Part shown: piece by piece, positions 25,760 through 34,339 of the stretch
How positions within the stretch are numbered: position 1 is the stretch's first letter
How the letters are laid out: every line of letters starts with the position of its first letter
Position numbers and translations under genes: made by a program
Notes under the pieces: model-generated
The model's input: only the letters and a program-made list of their open reading frames with translations
What the model was told of the DNA's origin: nothing
Database searches by the model: none
From: Dokdonia donghaensis DSW-1
GTDB lineage: Bacteria; Bacteroidota; Bacteroidia; Flavobacteriales; Flavobacteriaceae
Reading direction: 5' to 3'
NCBI RefSeq assembly: GCF_001653755.1
Contig: NZ_CP015125.1
Location: forward strand, 680,001-744,000
Length of the DNA: 64,000 nucleotides

Positions 25760-26620
25760 ATGAAAATATACCCTATTGAGGCAGGAAATTTTAAACTAGA
25801 TGGCGGTGCGATGTTTGGCGTGGTACCTAAGTCCATATGGAGTCGTACTAACCCTGCAGATAGTAACAACCTTATAGATATTGCAGCCCGCTGTCTCCTT
25901 ATAGAAGATGGAGACAAGCTCATCCTTATTGATAATGGTATGGGTGACAAGCAGTCTGAGAAGTTTTATGGATATTACTACAGATGGGGTGATCACTCTA
26001 TAGATACATCACTGGCCCAGTATGGTTTTCATAGAGATGATATTACAGATGTGTTTATGACACACCTACATTTTGACCACGTAGGTGGCGCCATACAGTG
26101 GAACAAAGACCATACGGGTTATGAGCCAGCGTTTAAAAATGCTAAGTTCTGGACTAATGAAAATCACTGGCAGTGGGCTATTGAGCCTAATAATAGAGAG
26201 AAGGCGAGTTTCTTAAAAGAAAACCTCATCCCTATGCAAGAAAGTGGCCATTTACATTTTATAGAGCGTGGTGAAAATGCCTTTAAGGAAACAAGCGAAC
26301 TAGGTTTTGGTATTCTCTTTGCAGATGGTCATACAGAAAAGCAAATGTTACCACATATACAGTATCAAGATAAGACCATCGTTTTTATGGCAGATCTTGT
26401 ACCTACATTAGGTCATTTACCCGTACCTTATGTGACTGGTTATGATACACGCCCACTTCTATCTATAGATGAAAAAGAACGATTTTTGAAACAAGCGGCA
26501 GATAATAATTATTATCTCTGGCTAGAACACGATGCTCACAATGAGCTTGTTACTGTACAACATACCGAAAAAGGTGTGCGTGCAAAAGATATTTTTACCT
26601 TTAATGAACTATTTAATTAA
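25760..26620 (+). CDS. MBL-fold metallo-hydrolase
   Basis: This 286-residue zinc-dependent hydrolase has the metal-binding signature THLHFDHVGGA. Supporting motifs are LIDNGMG upstream, DGHTEKQMLPHIQY and VFMADLVPT downstream, and a late histidine in WLEHDAH. The fold includes lactonases and related esterases; the substrate is unknown. The lipoprotein peptidase gene starts 5 bases after its stop, so the two are probably co-transcribed. Confidence 0.88.
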   Translation: MKIYPIEAGNFKLDGGAMFGVVPKSIWSRTNPADSNNLIDIAARCLLIEDGDKLILIDNGMGDKQSEKFYGYYYRWGDHSIDTSLAQYGFHRDDITDVFMTHLHFDHVGGAIQWNKDHTGYEPAFKNAKFWTNENHWQWAIEPNNREKASFLKENLIPMQESGHLHFIERGENAFKETSELGFGILFADGHTEKQMLPHIQYQDKTIVFMADLVPTLGHLPVPYVTGYDTRPLLSIDEKERFLKQAADNNYYLWLEHDAHNELVTVQHTEKGVRAKDIFTFNELFN

Positions 26621-26624
26621 TAAT

Positions 26625-28298
26625 ATGAAGATTCAAACTACAAAATCCTTTCTTCTTGCAGCTACTGCTGCAGCTTTTCTAACAGCCTGTGACACGCCTA
26701 GCGCACTCGTTACAGTACCGGTAGAAAATGTAGATAGCAACCCTCTTAAAGTAGCTGCCCTTACAGATGCTCAAGAAAAAGCGTGGAGCTATGCAGACCT
26801 TAAAACAGACACCATACCTGGTATGAGTGTAAATCGCACCTATGAAGAAATCATACCTAATAAAACTGGACAGCAAGTTATTGTTGCTGTTATAGATTCT
26901 GGTATAGACATAGAGCACGAAGATTTAAAAAATAAAATCTGGACAAACCCTAACGAGATACCGGGCAATGGTAAAGATGATGATAACAACGGGTATGTAG
27001 ATGATATACACGGATGGAATTTTCTAGGTGATGTAAATGCAGAGCAGCTAGAGTTTGTACGTATTATAAAAAGATACGAGAGCCAGTTTGAAGGTAAAAC
27101 ACTTGCATCTATACCAGCAAACCAAAGAGAAATCTTCCAACAGTATCAAAAAGCAAAAGGCGAGTATGATACAAAAGTAACAGAGGCACAAGCAAATAAA
27201 ACACGTTACGAGCAAATTTTAGGGCAACTTAAAACATCGCACGCAGCTGTAAAAGCAAAGCTGGGTAAAGAAGAGTATACTGCGGCAGATCTTAAAGCCA
27301 TTGCAAACCCTACGGCAGAGATGCAGCAGCACGTTGCGTTCTTAACACAGATGTTGAGCTATGCAGACTCTATACCTGAGTTTATTAAAAATATAAGTGA
27401 TGGTGTAGACTACTTTACAAATCAGCTCGAGGCAAACTACAACAAAACAGCAGATTTTAGAAAAGTACTAGGTGATGATCCTTATGATATCACAGACATA
27501 AACTATGGTAATAACAACGTGTACGGGCCAGAACCAGATGGTGCAAAACACGGTACACACGTAGCAGGTATTATTGCTGCAGAGCGCGACAATGGTAAAG
27601 GTATAAATGGTGTTGCAAATAAAAACATCAAGATTATGGCGCTACGCGCAGTACCAGATGGTGATGAGTATGATAAAGATATCGCACTAGCTATACGTTA
27701 TGCGGTAGATAATGGTGCTAAGGTGATCAACACCTCTTTTGGAAAATACTACTCTCAAAATCCAGAGTGGGTTTATGACGCAATAAAATATGCGGCAAAG
27801 AAGGATGTACTTATCGTAAATGCTGCGGGTAATGAAGGGATAAGCCTTGATGATCCGGCAAATAGAGTGTACCCTAACGACCAGATAGATAATGTAAATG
27901 AGATGAGTGAAACTTTCCTTACTGTAGGAGCACTTAACCTTAAGTATGGTGGTGAGCTTGTAGCAAGCTTCTCAAACTATGGTAAATCTCAAGTAGATGT
28001 ATTTGCTCCTGGTGTACGTATATACAGTACCACTCCAGAAGATACGTATGAGTTTTTACAAGGTACATCTATGGCATCGCCTAACACGGCTGGTGTTGCA
28101 GCAATGCTACGTAGCTATTATCCAAAATTAAGTGCTGCAAACATTAAAAACATCATAATGGCTAGTGGTCTTGCTACCGGTACTCAAGTTATCTTAGGAG
28201 GTGATGAGACTAAGAAAGCGCGTTTTAGCGATATTTCAAAATCTGGTGAGATGGTCAATATGTACAATGCTTTTAAACTAGCAGAACTACAAAAATAA
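26625..28298 (+). CDS. Subtilisin-like (S8) lipoprotein peptidase
   Basis: This 557-residue secreted serine protease begins with a lipoprotein signal (FLLAATAAAFLTAC, lipid-modified C22). The catalytic triad is D91 (VIDSGID), H309 (HGTHVAGI) and S482 (GTSMASPNTAG). More than 200 residues separate D and H, against a few tens in classical subtilisins. The insert is rich in charged residues (FEGKTLASIPANQRE, DTKVTEAQANKTRYEQIL) and probably forms a helical domain. The start at 26625 is chosen over an upstream in-frame ATG at 26532, which lies inside the MBL gene and would bury the signal peptide. Attachment to the outer membrane is expected. Confidence 0.92.
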   Translation: MKIQTTKSFLLAATAAAFLTACDTPSALVTVPVENVDSNPLKVAALTDAQEKAWSYADLKTDTIPGMSVNRTYEEIIPNKTGQQVIVAVIDSGIDIEHEDLKNKIWTNPNEIPGNGKDDDNNGYVDDIHGWNFLGDVNAEQLEFVRIIKRYESQFEGKTLASIPANQREIFQQYQKAKGEYDTKVTEAQANKTRYEQILGQLKTSHAAVKAKLGKEEYTAADLKAIANPTAEMQQHVAFLTQMLSYADSIPEFIKNISDGVDYFTNQLEANYNKTADFRKVLGDDPYDITDINYGNNNVYGPEPDGAKHGTHVAGIIAAERDNGKGINGVANKNIKIMALRAVPDGDEYDKDIALAIRYAVDNGAKVINTSFGKYYSQNPEWVYDAIKYAAKKDVLIVNAAGNEGISLDDPANRVYPNDQIDNVNEMSETFLTVGALNLKYGGELVASFSNYGKSQVDVFAPGVRIYSTTPEDTYEFLQGTSMASPNTAGVAAMLRSYYPKLSAANIKNIIMASGLATGTQVILGGDETKKARFSDISKSGEMVNMYNAFKLAELQK

Positions 28299-28313
28299 TT
28301 TTAGTAATTTCTA

Positions 28314-28353
28314 AAAATCCCAAGTTCTTCGATAGTTGAATTTGGGATTTTAA
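28314..28353 (+). terminator. Terminator after the S8 peptidase
   Basis: AAAATCCCAA (28314-28323) can pair with the TTTGGGATTTT ending at 28351 around a loop of about 16 bases, followed by AACTTT. It sits between the S8 and M1 peptidase genes. Confidence 0.6.
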
Positions 28354-28370
28354 CTTTAAATCAATCTATA

Positions 28371-30218
28371 ATGAAAAACGCATATAAATTACTGGTGATG
28401 GTATCGTTGTTCGCTTTCGCGAAAGCGTATGCACAAAACAACACCTCATACTGGCAACAACACGTCGACTACGAGATGGAGATCGATATGAATGTAAAAA
28501 ACTATCAATACGATGGTAAACAGAAGCTGGTGTATACAAACAACTCACCAGAGACACTAGACCGTGTGTATTATCACCTTTACTTTAACGCATTTCAACC
28601 AGGGAGTGAGATGGATGTGCGCTCACGCAACATTGCAGACCCAGATGGTCGTGTTAAAGATCGTATAAGCAAGCTAGGGCCAGATGAGATAGGGTTTATA
28701 AAAGTAAATAGCCTTACTCAAGATGGTAAAAAATTAAACTATGAGGTAGCCGGTACTGTGCTAGAAGTACAACTTGCTGCGCCTATCGCACCAGGAGCAA
28801 GTACAACCTTTAATATGGATTTTAAAGGACAAGTACCTGTACAGATACGCCGTAGTGGTCGTAACAATAAAGAAGGTGTCGCACTATCTATGACACAGTG
28901 GTACCCAAAAATGGCCGAATATGATTTTGAAGGCTGGCACGCAGACCCGTACATCGCTCGTGAGTTTCACGGCGTGTGGGGAGACTTTGATGTAAAAATC
29001 ACAATAGATGAAAACTACACCGTAGGTGGTACAGGGTATTTACAAGATCCAGAAGGTATGGGTCACGGGTATGCCGGCACTTCTATGAAGCCTGGTAAAA
29101 ACGCAAAGCGTGGTAAATTACAATGGCACTTTAAAGCACCAAATGTACACGACTTCACCTGGGCGGCAGATCCTGAGTATGTACACGATATGATTATGGG
29201 AGAAAATGATACAGAGCTACACTTCTTCTATAAAAATAAAGAGTCTATAAAGGCAAACTGGAAAAAACTACAGCCTATGACGGCAGGCCTACTTGCCTTT
29301 TATAATAATCACGTAGGCACATACCCTTACAAGCAGTACTCTGTGATACAAGGTGGAGATGGTGGTATGGAGTATGCAATGAGCACACTTATCACGGGTG
29401 AGCGCAAGTTTGGAAGCCTTTTTGGTGTGACTGCACACGAGATGGCACATACTTGGTTTCAATTCTTACTAGCTAGTAATGAGGCAAAACACGAGTGGAT
29501 GGATGAAGGATTTACTTCATATATCTCTGCCCTAGCCGAAAATGAACTTACAGGAGGTGATAACCCTAATCCAGTTGCTGGATCATATAGAGGCTACTAC
29601 TACCTTGTAAAAAGCGGTAAAGAACAACCTCAAACTACACACGCAGACCGTTACAATGAGAATATGCCTTACAGCATCGCTGCATACAGTAAAGGAGCTG
29701 TATTTCTTGCACAACTAGGATACGTTATAGGGGAAGATAATCTTAAGAAAACGCTCAAAAAATACTTTGACGATTTTGCTTTTAAGCACCCTACGCCTAA
29801 CGATATTAAACGTACGGCAGAGAAGGTTTCTGGTATGGAGTTAGACTGGTATCTTACAGACTGGACACAAACCACAAATACGATAGACTACGGTATCACA
29901 AGCGTAGAAGCAGATGGTAACAAAACAAAGGTTACGCTTACGCGAAAAGGGTTAATGCCTATGCCTATAGATCTTTATGTAGATATGGCAGACGGGTCTC
30001 AAAAATCATACTATATGCCATTGCGTATGATGCGTGCCGAAAAGCCAAACCCAACGCCAAACATTACTCGTGAGCAACTCGCAGACTGGCCTTGGACAAA
30101 CCCTACATATACCTTTACGATAGACGCACCTATAAGTAAAGTAAAAATGATGAAGATTGATCCTACGTCAAAAATGGCAGATATAGATCAAACAGATAAT
30201 GTGTGGGAAAACAAGTAA
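28371..30218 (+). CDS. M1-family metallopeptidase, secreted
   Basis: This 615-residue gluzincin peptidase should trim peptides in the periplasm or outside the cell. The zinc site is H356-E357-x-x-H360 with E379 eighteen residues on (HEMAHTW, EWMDEGF). The substrate-side motif GGMEYAMS precedes it. The signal peptide is MKNAYKLLVMVSLFAFAKAYAQ. The palindrome encodes F14-A19 (FAFAKA), so it forms the end of the hydrophobic core and the -3 A of the AYA cleavage site (A21/Q22). The last codons VWENK and the following terminator reappear, decayed, at 31655-31737. Confidence 0.93.
   Translation: MKNAYKLLVMVSLFAFAKAYAQNNTSYWQQHVDYEMEIDMNVKNYQYDGKQKLVYTNNSPETLDRVYYHLYFNAFQPGSEMDVRSRNIADPDGRVKDRISKLGPDEIGFIKVNSLTQDGKKLNYEVAGTVLEVQLAAPIAPGASTTFNMDFKGQVPVQIRRSGRNNKEGVALSMTQWYPKMAEYDFEGWHADPYIAREFHGVWGDFDVKITIDENYTVGGTGYLQDPEGMGHGYAGTSMKPGKNAKRGKLQWHFKAPNVHDFTWAADPEYVHDMIMGENDTELHFFYKNKESIKANWKKLQPMTAGLLAFYNNHVGTYPYKQYSVIQGGDGGMEYAMSTLITGERKFGSLFGVTAHEMAHTWFQFLLASNEAKHEWMDEGFTSYISALAENELTGGDNPNPVAGSYRGYYYLVKSGKEQPQTTHADRYNENMPYSIAAYSKGAVFLAQLGYVIGEDNLKKTLKKYFDDFAFKHPTPNDIKRTAEKVSGMELDWYLTDWTQTTNTIDYGITSVEADGNKTKVTLTRKGLMPMPIDLYVDMADGSQKSYYMPLRMMRAEKPNPTPNITREQLADWPWTNPTYTFTIDAPISKVKMMKIDPTSKMADIDQTDNVWENK
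28410..28429. repeat. Dispersed palindrome in the M1 peptidase signal peptide
   Basis: A 19/20 match (second base T). It is read as FAFAKA, part of the signal peptide c-region. Confidence 0.9.
29933..29952. repeat. Degenerate palindrome-like word in the M1 gene
   Basis: TACGCTT then A, then CGCGAAA is kept; the right arm has diverged. It may be chance or an old copy. Confidence 0.25.
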
Positions 30219-30279
30219 GATAATCTCACACTAATTATTACACATATTTAAACCAGCTCATTACGAGCTGGTTTTTTTG
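30196..30279 (+). repeat. Duplicated 3'-end-plus-terminator, copy A
   Basis: This covers the last codons of the M1 peptidase (GTGTGGGAAAACAAGTAA), ATAATCTCACA, and TATTTAAACCAGC with its terminator hairpin. A diverged copy lies at 31655-31737, 1.46 kb further on in the same direction. The two share the same hairpin exactly and about 70% of the rest by eye. Confidence 0.75.
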
Positions 30280-30280
30280 T
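30251..30280 (+). terminator. Terminator after the M1 peptidase
   Basis: AACCAGCTC, ATTAC as loop, GAGCTGGTT and then TTTTTT. It is identical in stem and loop to the hairpin at 31708-31730. Confidence 0.85.
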
Positions 30281-30296
30281 TTGAATGCTTTTTTGG

Positions 30297-30316
30297 ATAT
30301 ATATATATATATATAT
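30297..30316. repeat. (AT)10 microsatellite upstream of a small envelope gene
   Basis: Ten uninterrupted AT units lie between the terminator at 30280 and the chosen start at 30350. An in-frame ATG at 30281 runs through the repeat (reading IYIYIY), so unit changes would shift that frame. Confidence 0.85.
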
Positions 30317-30349
30317 TGCAAGCCTATATCAATCAAATCATCAATTTTA

Positions 30350-30979
30350 ATGTCACTATTTCATTACAACCCTTCTGGGTTTGCTACAATCACAAGGCTA
30401 ACTACGCCAAAATTTTACAAAACTACCCTTACTTGTTTCTTACTACTATTCACCTTAGTAACAACGATAAATGCCCAAGACACAGATGCACTTCTCGAGA
30501 AAGGAATGGTAAAAGCAAACCTGCTTTTTACTCCATCAATTAATTATGAGTATAATGTATATGATGATTTTACTTTAAAGGCAGAGGCGGGAATTACTCC
30601 TACGCTTTTTAATATTTTCGGGACTAAAAAAGTTGCCTTTTTTCAAAAATATGAGGTCCAAGGCAAATATTACTATAACCTTAAAAAAAGAGTCTCAAAA
30701 GGTAAATCTGTAAGTGGTAATTCTGGAAACTTTGTGGCCGCAGTCTATAATTATCAAAATAAAGAAGCCTTGTTTAGTGAAGCAAGAAGGTCTACAGATT
30801 TCTCAACGCTAGGTGGTGTTTGGGGTTTTCAGCGTAGTTATAATTCTGGGCTCAGTTTACTGTTTGAAATAGGCTTTGGCTATGACTTTGCATACCGTTC
30901 TAATGGTAGGGATAGTAATGGAAGACCATTTCCTCTCATAGGTTTTGAACTAGGGTGGGTAATTTTTAAACATAACTAA
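30350..30979 (+). CDS. Putative outer membrane beta-barrel protein
   Basis: This 209-residue protein of unknown function is probably secreted. A hydrophobic stretch (TCFLLLFTLVTTINAQ) after a basic start forms a signal peptide with cleavage near NAQ. The rest has alternating polar and aromatic residues suggestive of beta strands and ends in WVIFKHN. The start at 30350 is preferred to the ATG at 30281, whose extra 23 residues come from an (AT)10 repeat and are not signal-like. It overlaps the next gene by one base (TAATG), so the pair is translationally coupled. A transmembrane-barrel role is inference. Confidence 0.65.
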   Translation: MSLFHYNPSGFATITRLTTPKFYKTTLTCFLLLFTLVTTINAQDTDALLEKGMVKANLLFTPSINYEYNVYDDFTLKAEAGITPTLFNIFGTKKVAFFQKYEVQGKYYYNLKKRVSKGKSVSGNSGNFVAAVYNYQNKEALFSEARRSTDFSTLGGVWGFQRSYNSGLSLLFEIGFGYDFAYRSNGRDSNGRPFPLIGFELGWVIFKHN

Positions 30980-31638
30980 TGAAGAAACAGCTTTTATTAT
31001 TGCTACTCTCGTTTACTTCATTGCTCTCATACGGGCAGATAGATGGTATTAATATCTTCTCATCACTTTCTGGTTTTAGAAATGTAGGTTATGAAGATAA
31101 CTTATTTACAAATGCAGAAATTGGTGTTGGGTTTTTAAGCAACTCACGATTCTCTCCTGAGATGAGTATAGGATATCTAGGAGCTTCTCCAGACACTCAA
31201 ATACGTGTTGTTACCAGAGATGGTAGTGCTTTAGAGCAGCAAGTAAAATCACAAGTAAGAGGACTACTATTAAATGCGGGTTTAGTAACTCGGCTCACAA
31301 AGAGAGAAAGTATATGGTTATATACACTTACAAATGTTTCCTTCGCCGCAAACACTACATTTAAGTCGCGTCTTTTTGAGGGCGATAATCTTAATAACCT
31401 GCCACTAAGAGAAACTATTACAGAACGTGATAACTCGGTCTTTTTTAATATTGGTTTAGGAGTAGAAGGATTTATTGATGAGGATGAAAAATGGTCTGCC
31501 TCATTAGTTCTAGTGTATACAACCTTTGATGTATTTAATAACTTTAAAGACTTTAAATTTGAAGATTCTGATACTAACCTAGCGCTCCCTAGCAATGGAG
31601 GTTTAGGATTACGGTTTCTTATTCGCTATCATTTGTGA
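30979..31638 (+). CDS. Putative outer membrane beta-barrel protein
   Basis: This 219-residue protein has a clear signal peptide (MKKQLLLLLLSFTSLLSYGQ). Glycine- and aromatic-rich segments such as NAEIGVGFLSN, FFNIGLGVEGF and GLGLRFLIRYHL are typical of an outer-membrane barrel ending in a C-terminal strand. No specific family is recognised. It is coupled by one base to the gene at 30350, so the two may form a functional pair. Both lie between the two copies of the duplicated M1 3' end. Confidence 0.65.
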   Translation: MKKQLLLLLLSFTSLLSYGQIDGINIFSSLSGFRNVGYEDNLFTNAEIGVGFLSNSRFSPEMSIGYLGASPDTQIRVVTRDGSALEQQVKSQVRGLLLNAGLVTRLTKRESIWLYTLTNVSFAANTTFKSRLFEGDNLNNLPLRETITERDNSVFFNIGLGVEGFIDEDEKWSASLVLVYTTFDVFNNFKDFKFEDSDTNLALPSNGGLGLRFLIRYHL

Positions 31639-31654
31639 TAAACTGGTAGACGTA

Positions 31655-31737
31655 TAGAATATGTGGGAGAACTAATAATAATCTCACATTACTAGTATAC
31701 TTATTTGAACCAGCTCATTACGAGCTGGTTTTTTTAT
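31655..31737 (+). repeat. Duplicated 3'-end-plus-terminator, copy B
   Basis: AATATGTGGGAGAACTAATA corresponds to the end of the M1 gene, followed by AATCTCACA and TATTTGAACCAGC. It looks like the remnant of a second M1-type gene end or one side of an insertion. Confidence 0.75.
31708..31737 (+). terminator. Terminator after the envelope gene pair
   Basis: The stem and loop are the same as at 30251, followed by TTTTT. It ends the transcript of the genes at 30350 and 30979. Confidence 0.85.
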
Positions 31738-31792
31738 AAAGACTTTATGATTCATAATCTTCTCATACTATGATAGTTTTATATTTTTAAAC

Positions 31793-32560
31793 GTGAGTAA
31801 AGCGTTTATCAATTATAAGTTACTTTTTCTATTTTGCTTGGTGGGGAATTACACCTCAGCACAGACGCTCGAGGGGACTATTTATAATGCAACACAAACA
31901 TTACCAGGTGTACGTGTAAAAAACCTGTCAAGAAATATACAAACTCAAAGCACAAGTAATGGCTCCTTTACGATTGCCGCAGCAGTAAATGACTCTGTTT
32001 CTTTCTATCTCTTTCCGTATGCGCCACAACTCAAGGTGATCACCGCAAAAGATATGACCAGCCCCATAGTCATAGAGTTAAAAGAAGTAAATAATGAACT
32101 TGACGAGGTACTCTTACATAATACACCTAAAAAAGAAACCACTTTTAGTGCACCAGCTTATGAGCATACAATCCAGCAGTCTGTACTAGGAGATATTGAC
32201 AAAAATGGGCATCTCTACGTCCCTCCAGCGTCTACTTACGGAATTAACTTTGTTGCACTATTTAAAAAGGCACGTAAGCTATTTAAGAAAAAGGACGGAC
32301 GGAGAAATGCAAAAACAACTCCAGCCATTACTTCCTTACAATTAGAAAAACTCTTTGAAGACCATCCTGTCTTTAATAACGACTTTTTATATAACGAGCT
32401 GAACCTACCAGAAAATAGTGCTTATTACTTTTTTGACTATTGTGAGTCAAGGCTACTAGACACAAGCCTCCTCAAGCCCGAAAAGAGCTTCTTGCTTATA
32501 GATAAACTTATGACACTGAGCGAGGAGTACAAAGAGCTACTTAATAGTGTTAAAGACTAG
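31793..32560 (+). CDS. Carboxypeptidase-regulatory-like (CarboxypepD_reg) secreted protein
   Basis: This 255-residue protein has a signal peptide (LLFLFCLVGNYTSAQ) and then a beta-sandwich of the CarboxypepD_reg type: TLEGTIYNATQTLPGVRVKNLSRNIQTQSTSNGSFTI. This domain is common at the N-terminus of Bacteroidota envelope proteins. The C-terminal 130 residues are charged (FKKARKLFKKKDGRR) and not recognised. The start codon is GTG at 31793. It is convergent with umuC. Function is unknown. Confidence 0.65.
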   Translation: MSKAFINYKLLFLFCLVGNYTSAQTLEGTIYNATQTLPGVRVKNLSRNIQTQSTSNGSFTIAAAVNDSVSFYLFPYAPQLKVITAKDMTSPIVIELKEVNNELDEVLLHNTPKKETTFSAPAYEHTIQQSVLGDIDKNGHLYVPPASTYGINFVALFKKARKLFKKKDGRRNAKTTPAITSLQLEKLFEDHPVFNNDFLYNELNLPENSAYYFFDYCESRLLDTSLLKPEKSFLLIDKLMTLSEEYKELLNSVKD

Positions 32561-32572
32561 TTTTAATAAAAA

Positions 32573-33847
32573 CTACCCCTTCCCTATCTCCAGTAAACTA
32601 TCCCACTGTGTTGTATATCGAGGGCTTCGCTCCTCTTTAATGAGTTCCCATTCCTTATTACTTTTTGAGGTGCCAGATAATCCTGCCGAGACTGTGGACT
32701 TACCGTAGCGATTATTTATCGCGTCAAAGGCTTTTATTAGGCGCTTATCTCCCGTCGCTTCTGGCATAAATAGATTGCCTTGTACTTGCTCCTCTGGTAT
32801 GAGACCTAAAAGATCTACGCCCACTTTTTTATACTTAAATCCCGGCTTATAAATTCGTTTTAAGGCTTTCTTAGCTTCCACGATAAGTATAAATGTATCA
32901 TTAGTTGGGACGGACAAGGTTACAATGGTCTTATCTGCGTGTTGCACATCATTTGTGCTGTGATAGTTTGTGGTGAGATACACCCGCAGTTGTGTACAGC
33001 AACATTTTTGCGAGCGCAGCACCTCGCTTACTTCACTTATATAGTAAGCGCAGGCTTCTTCTATTTGAGGTAGGTTATCCAGTTTTTTACCAAAGGACTT
33101 TGCCGTACCTATTGCTTTTTTCTTTCGCGGAAGCGTTTCAAAAGGAATACAAGATTCTCCATTAAGCTCTCGCCACAAGCGCTCCCCTACTACGGTCATT
33201 TCTTTACGTACCCACGCCAGTGGTACTTCTGTAAATGCATAAGCTGTAAAGACACCTATATGAGCGAGACGCTCCACGTGCTTTTTACCTAGCCCCCAGA
33301 TGTCTTTTGTTTCTGCCCAGTTAAGTGCCTCTATGCGTCGCTCCTCGGTATCTATCACATACACGTGGTCAAGGTGTGCTACCTTTTTTGAAATACGGTT
33401 TGCAAGTTTTGCCAGTACCTTTGTAGGTGCAATGCCCACTCCTACGGGTATACCAGTGTGCTGTACAATTGTATTTTTAATTTTGTGACCGTAGGCATTA
33501 AGATCTAGGTGTGTCATTCCAGAAAGATCTACAAAAGACTCATCTATGCTGTACACCTCAACCGCAGGTGAGAACTCACGCAGTACATTCATCACACGAT
33601 CAGACATATCTCCGTACAAGGTGTAATTTGATGAGAAAAGCGTGACATCGTTTTGTGCCAGCAAACCTTTAATTTTAAAGAGTGGGTCGCGATATGGGAT
33701 ATGCGTGAGCGCCTTTGCTTCTTTATTTTTGGCTATGATACAGCCATCATTATTACTCAATACAGCGACAGGTCTCCCCTTTAAATCGGGTCTAAATACC
33801 TGCTCACAAGAGGCATAAAAGCTATTACAATCTACCATCGCAATCAT
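32573..33847 (-). CDS. umuC: Y-family DNA polymerase V catalytic subunit
   Basis: This 424-residue translesion polymerase is expected to be damage-induced. Catalytic acids are in AMVDCNSFYASCE and YSIDESFVDLSG. The steric-gate region SFYAS, the NNDGCIIA finger motif and the helix-hairpin-helix IWGLGKKHVERLAHIGV are present. The C-terminal little-finger domain and a beta-clamp-like region follow. It overlaps the umuD-like gene by 4 bases (ATGA), a coupled pair. A palindrome-like word lies at 33118-33137. Confidence 0.95.
   Translation of the reverse strand: MIAMVDCNSFYASCEQVFRPDLKGRPVAVLSNNDGCIIAKNKEAKALTHIPYRDPLFKIKGLLAQNDVTLFSSNYTLYGDMSDRVMNVLREFSPAVEVYSIDESFVDLSGMTHLDLNAYGHKIKNTIVQHTGIPVGVGIAPTKVLAKLANRISKKVAHLDHVYVIDTEERRIEALNWAETKDIWGLGKKHVERLAHIGVFTAYAFTEVPLAWVRKEMTVVGERLWRELNGESCIPFETLPRKKKAIGTAKSFGKKLDNLPQIEEACAYYISEVSEVLRSQKCCCTQLRVYLTTNYHSTNDVQHADKTIVTLSVPTNDTFILIVEAKKALKRIYKPGFKYKKVGVDLLGLIPEEQVQGNLFMPEATGDKRLIKAFDAINNRYGKSTVSAGLSGTSKSNKEWELIKEERSPRYTTQWDSLLEIGKG
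33118..33137. repeat. Degenerate palindrome-like word in umuC
   Basis: About 15/20: TTTCGCG then G, then AAGCGT. It may be an old copy inside the coding sequence. Confidence 0.3.
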
Positions 33848-34209
33848 ACCGCCTTATGTATTATGTAGCTTATCATTCCCCAGAGTTCTATAGGTTTTGA
33901 AGCATTTATTCTCTGTACATCAAAACCCTCTTCTGTAATGACTAGCGCCAGTTTACCCTCTTTTGGCATTTGTGCTCTGTCTATTATCAAAACATCTTTA
34001 TCAAGAATGTTATGTGACTTCCAGCTATCACCCTTTACACGTACAAAAAAGGTGGCGTCTCGAGAAGAACTAAGCTCCTTGTTGAGATCTATCATAGGCT
34101 CACGGTAATGTGTCGCAGGACTGGGGAAGCCCGTTTGCACAGAGCGATTACCAGAGTAGTCTGTCACGGCACGTTTTACTTTTTGAGGTTCTGTCTTCAT
34201 AGAATACAA
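33844..34209 (-). CDS. umuD: UmuD-like S24 peptidase, apparently lacking the catalytic lysine
   Basis: This 121-residue LexA/UmuD relative has the processing region TGFPSPATHY (T26-G27, where UmuD has C-G). The serine motif VKGDSW has S62. The strand that carries the general-base lysine in E. coli UmuD (GEFTVKKL) reads EGFDVQRI here, with Q99-R100. About 15 residues between this strand and the end (IELWGMISYIIH) are missing relative to UmuD. It therefore looks unable to self-cleave by the usual dyad, or uses another lysine. Overlap with umuC supports its role as polymerase partner. Gene symbol by position and N-terminal similarity. Confidence 0.75.
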   Translation of the reverse strand: MYSMKTEPQKVKRAVTDYSGNRSVQTGFPSPATHYREPMIDLNKELSSSRDATFFVRVKGDSWKSHNILDKDVLIIDRAQMPKEGKLALVITEEGFDVQRINASKPIELWGMISYIIHKAV

Positions 34210-34274
34210 AATTATGGATATTTTCCTATTAAAAGTATTTTTTCCTAATTTTAACGTAGTTTATGGGTGGTTTT

Positions 34275-34294
34275 TACGCTTTCGCGAAAGCGTA
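34275..34294. repeat. Dispersed palindrome, perfect copy upstream of rnpA
   Basis: A 20/20 match in the divergent region between the umuD-like gene and rnpA, ending 45 bases before the rnpA ATG. It falls in an open frame upstream of rnpA (RFRESV). Confidence 0.95.
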
Positions 34295-34339
34295 TATCTT
34301 CTCCATTTTGCTCTCTCAATTCTACTATCTTTGCCAGCA

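Noticed and set aside
34214..34339. N-terminal extension of RnpA from an ATG at 34214
   Set aside because: The extra 42 residues are hydrophobic, partly encoded by the palindrome (RFRESV), and absent from the RnpA family. The ATG at 34340 gives a normal protein.
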